Source: Burkholderiaceae bacterium (GTDB lineage: Bacteria > Pseudomonadota > Gammaproteobacteria > Burkholderiales > Burkholderiaceae). From it: 9,087 nucleotides of DNA. Below the pieces are notes generated by a model. That model saw nothing but the letters and a program-made list of their open reading frames with translations. It was not told where the DNA came from and searched no databases. Every line of letters starts with the position of its first letter. Within the stretch, counting starts at the first letter, position 1. Where the stretch lies: the NCBI GenBank assembly GCA_023253905.1, contig JALREG010000303.1, forward strand, positions 1 through 9,087. Direction: 5' to 3'. Shown here piece after piece: positions 7,283 to 9,087 of the stretch. A program made the translations under genes and the position numbers.

Positions 7283-7951
7283 ATGAACTTTGAACTTGCG
7301 CGCCACAATATGGTCGAGCAGCAGATCCGCCCCTGGGATGTGCTGGATCCGGCCATTCTCGAAACCCTCTCGGCCATTCATCGCGAAGACTTTGTGCCGC
7401 CCGCCTACCGTTCACTCGCGTTCACCGATATGGAAGTGCCGCTTGATGTGAGCGGCGTCAAGACTGGCGAGGTGATGCTTGCCCCCAAGGTGGAAGCACG
7501 CCTGCTGCAGGCTGCGCACCCGCAGCCCGCCGATTCGGTTCTCGAAATCGGAACCGGCTCGGGCTTCATGGCCGCGCTCTTGGCCCGTCATGCCCAGCGT
7601 GTGCTCAGCTGCGAAATCCGCGCTGATTTAGCGGCCTTTGCGCGCGACAACCTCTCCCGTGCCGGCTTCAGTCAGGTCACCGTCAAACACGGCAATGGAC
7701 TCGATGAACTCAAGGGCGCGACGCAGTTCAACCTCATCGTGCTGTCGGGTTCCGTTCCGTTTGTCCCCGACATCGTGCTGCAGGCGCTGAGCGCGGGCGG
7801 TCGCGTGGTCGCCATTGTTGGCGAGGCGCCGGTCATGACAGCGCAGCTCATTACCCGCACGTCAGACACCCGCTTTACTGCTGAACCGCTGTTTGAAACC
7901 ATCGCCCGCCCGCTGGTCGGTTTTCCTCATAAAGAGCGCTTCGTATTTTGA
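7283..7951 (+). CDS. Protein-L-isoaspartate O-methyltransferase-like protein, catalytic motif altered
   Basis: A 222-residue SAM-dependent methyltransferase fold. Motif I is VLEIGTGSGFMAALLA at 86-101, with a post-I acidic residue E111 (CEIRADLA) and a motif II-like block NLIVLSG at 150-156. The N-terminus (NFELARHNMVEQQIRPWDVL) and length match the PCMT family. True PIMT enzymes carry a GQTxSxP motif whose Ser helps catalysis; here the aligned stretch is GEVMLAP (62-68), with Leu at the Ser position. The SAM pocket is intact but isoaspartate repair is doubtful; related betaproteobacterial proteins upstream of tolC share this form as I recall. No SD is evident. TACACT at 7242-7247 could be a -10 box giving it a promoter separate from the RND operon, 41 bases after the pump's stop. 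The next gene is tolC-like, 47 bases downstream. Confidence 0.85.
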   Translation: MNFELARHNMVEQQIRPWDVLDPAILETLSAIHREDFVPPAYRSLAFTDMEVPLDVSGVKTGEVMLAPKVEARLLQAAHPQPADSVLEIGTGSGFMAALLARHAQRVLSCEIRADLAAFARDNLSRAGFSQVTVKHGNGLDELKGATQFNLIVLSGSVPFVPDIVLQALSAGGRVVAIVGEAPVMTAQLITRTSDTRFTAEPLFETIARPLVGFPHKERFVF

Positions 7952-7953
7952 AA

Positions 7954-7980
7954 CCGCGGCGCATGCCCTGCCAGCCGCGG
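7954..7980. repeat. Inverted repeat (hairpin) between the methyltransferase gene and the tolC-like gene
   Basis: CCGCGGC (7954-7960) and GCCGCGG (7974-7980) make a perfect 7-bp GC stem with a 13-base loop, starting two bases after the upstream stop codon. The right arm ends four bases before the tolC SD GGAGAG (7985-7990). There is no T-run, so a terminator is unlikely; an mRNA stability or translation-modulating stem is possible. Confidence 0.45.
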
Positions 7981-7984
7981 CTCT

Positions 7985-7990
7985 GGAGAG
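7985..7990 (+). promoter_or_regulatory. Shine-Dalgarno site of the tolC-like gene
   Basis: GGAGAG lies 8 bases upstream of ATG 7999 and fixes that start, which is immediately followed by a signal peptide. Confidence 0.7.
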
Positions 7991-7998
7991 TCCTTGCC

Positions 7999-8910
7999 AT
8001 GACGTCCTGTGCGCCCGCCCGTTCACTGCTGTTCGTCGTACTTGTAACACTGCCTGCGCTCGCTGGCGCGGTCGACCTGGTGCAGGCGTATCGACTCGCG
8101 CTTGCCAATGACTCGCAGGTCGCAAGCGCGCGTTTGCAACTCAACGCTATTCGCGAAAAACTGCCCCAGGCGGAAGCGGCATTCCGCCCGCAGGTCAACA
8201 GCGCGGCCACGTTACAGCAGCAGTACGGCGAAATTTTCCCTGCCAGGGGTAACCAGTACAGCACCGACTTCACGAACCAGAACTACTCGGTATCGCTCAC
8301 CTACCCGATCTACCGGGCGCAGAACGCTGAAGTGCTCGAGCAGAGCAAACTGCAGATCTCGGTCGCCGAGACGCAACTGGCCGCAGCGTCCCAGGATCTG
8401 GTGCTGCGGGTTTCGCAGGCCTATTTCGACGTTCTCGCTTCACAAGACAACCTCGCCACCATCGGCGCACAAAAGCGAGCCATCACCGAACAGCTGGCAG
8501 CGGCCAAACGCAACTTCGAGGTCGGGACCGCCACCATCACCGACCAGCAGGAGGCCCAGGCCCGATTCGACCTCGCAGTGGCCCAGGAGCTCGCCGCCCT
8601 CAACGATCTCGAGGTCAAGCGCGCCGCGCTCGCCCTGCTGGTGGGTCGACAGGTAGGCACCCTCTCCATGCTCAAGCCTGGCATCCAGCTGAGCGCGCCG
8701 CAGCCTGCGCAAGAATCGCAGTGGACCAGCGCCGCGCGCGAGGCAAACTACTCAGTCCAGCAGGCGAAGCTCAACTCGGAAATCGCCAAACGTGAAATCG
8801 AGCGTCAACGCGTGGCGAACAACTTCACCGTGGATCTCGTCACATCGGTGGCACACGGGCGAAGCGCCAACTTCAATCAAGTGGGTACCAACTCCGTCAT
8901 TGGCGGGGTC
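7999..8910 (+). CDS. tolC: TolC-family outer-membrane efflux channel, 3' part lost at a breakpoint
   Basis: Encodes the outer-membrane/periplasmic tunnel of type I secretion and RND systems. Residues 1-24 are a signal peptide (RSLLFVVLVTLPALAGA before VDL). The mature protein opens with VDLVQAYRLALANDSQVASA, the standard OEP repeat start. A beta-strand region follows with NQNYSVSLTYPIYRAQN (about 93-109), then long helices (VSQAYFDVLASQDNL, AAKRNFEVGTATITDQQEAQ), and the second repeat begins near 250. Family-like sequence reaches VGTNSVIGGV (295-304). The expected continuation 'xLNxPLF' of the second strand pair is absent. The frame stays open to 9087 but the remaining ~60 residues are the antisense of fhcBA coding sequence. 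Normal length is about 430-450 residues, so roughly a third is missing. With the upstream RND operon it would complete a tripartite pump. Confidence 0.88.
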
Positions 8911-8949
8911 GTAGACGCGGCCGCCGTGCAGTGCAGTCAGTTTGGCCAT
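8899..8949 (-). pseudogene. fhcA: N-terminal fragment of formyltransferase/hydrolase complex subunit A (FhcA/FwdA-like)
   Basis: On the minus strand ATG 8949-8947 begins MAKLTALHGGRVYDPAN, matching the start of the amidohydrolase subunit of formylmethanofuran dehydrogenase (FwdA/FmdA) and of the bacterial Fhc complex ('KGGRVYDPANG...'). After about residue 17 the frame continues (DGVGTHLIEV...) but is antisense to the tolC-like gene and loses family resemblance, so the gene is cut at about 8899-8910. It starts two codons after the fhcB-like stop, the usual tight fhc operon packing. FhcA hydrolyses the formyl-C1 carrier to formate. A generic dihydroorotase-type amidohydrolase could share the GGRV-DP pattern, but the fhcB neighbour favours FhcA. 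Confidence 0.6.
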
Positions 8950-8952
8950 GGC

Positions 8953-9087
8953 CTAATCCAGTCGACGCGCGAGTTCGCGGAGCAGGCCGGCCGCCGAGGC
9001 CGCGCCGCTGTCGCGGAGTTGTTTGAGCGGGAGCGCAACCACCGCATCCGTCCGCAGCAGTTGACCGGCGTGATCGATGCCCGGTGT
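8953..9087 (-). CDS. fhcB: C-terminus of formyltransferase/hydrolase complex subunit B (FhcB/FwdB-like), partial
   Basis: The minus-strand frame entering from the right edge reads 44 residues to TAG (8955-8953): TPGIDHAGQLLRTDAVVALP and then LKQLRDSGAASAAGLLRELA, RRLD. The 'PGIDHAGxxxRxDxVVxLPL' block followed by a short helical tail resembles the C-terminal end of formylmethanofuran dehydrogenase subunit B and its bacterial homologue FhcB. In methylotrophic proteobacteria FhcB lacks the Mo/W catalytic role and serves in the complex that handles tetrahydromethanopterin-bound formyl groups. A fhcA-like start follows at once. Only the tail is visible, so the family call rests on one motif plus context. 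Confidence 0.6.
   Translation of the reverse strand, partial: TPGIDHAGQLLRTDAVVALPLKQLRDSGAASAAGLLRELARRLD

Noticed and set aside
1..9087. Novel defence, mobile or biosynthetic system
   Set aside because: All sizeable coding regions belong to known families in known arrangements; no transposase, integrase, CRISPR, tRNA or unexplained gene cluster was seen. The oddity of the window is its two breakpoints.

Overview
The core of this 9087-base window, roughly positions 560 to 8905, looks like an ordinary high-GC proteobacterial chromosome segment, probably betaproteobacterial. Reasons are the 'MNFE...MVEQQIRPW' type of isoaspartyl-methyltransferase-like gene placed directly before a tolC-family gene, the TetR/RND efflux operon, and uppP. 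No 16S or other definitive marker is present, so the assignment is inference.

Layout. Positions 1-563 hold, on the minus strand, a piece of a large secreted zinc metalloprotease (met-zincin/DUF4953 type) that runs off the left edge and stops matching abruptly near 560. The plus-strand tail of another enzyme, possibly of the alkaline phosphatase superfamily, follows directly (about 561-746). It overlaps the start of uppP (739-1587), undecaprenyl-diphosphate phosphatase. Convergent with uppP is a minus-strand gene (1632-2108) for a small exported glycine-zipper protein with a His/Gly-rich tail. A divergent intergenic region of 157 bases carries a probable promoter with an overlapping inverted-repeat operator. 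It is followed by a plus-strand tripartite-efflux operon: tetR-type repressor (2266-2931), membrane fusion protein (2928-4076, ATGA overlap) and HAE1-type RND pump (4101-7241). Next come a protein-L-isoaspartate methyltransferase-like gene (7283-7951) and the 5' two thirds of a tolC-family outer-membrane channel gene (7999 to about 8910).

The last ~190 bases are again foreign to the preceding gene. On the minus strand they encode the C-terminus of FhcB/FwdB (8953-9087) and the first ~17 residues of FhcA/FwdA (8949 to ~8899), genes of tetrahydromethanopterin-linked C1 metabolism. The tolC gene and fhcA are both broken at the same point.

Functionally, the core encodes envelope maintenance (lipid carrier recycling) and drug or solvent export: repressor, periplasmic adaptor, inner-membrane pump and outer-membrane channel. 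The window also appears to be a composite of three DNA pieces, with breakpoints near 560 and 8905. Chimeric assembly or amplification is the simplest explanation. I saw no CRISPR array, tRNA, rRNA, transposase or unrecognised multi-gene system.
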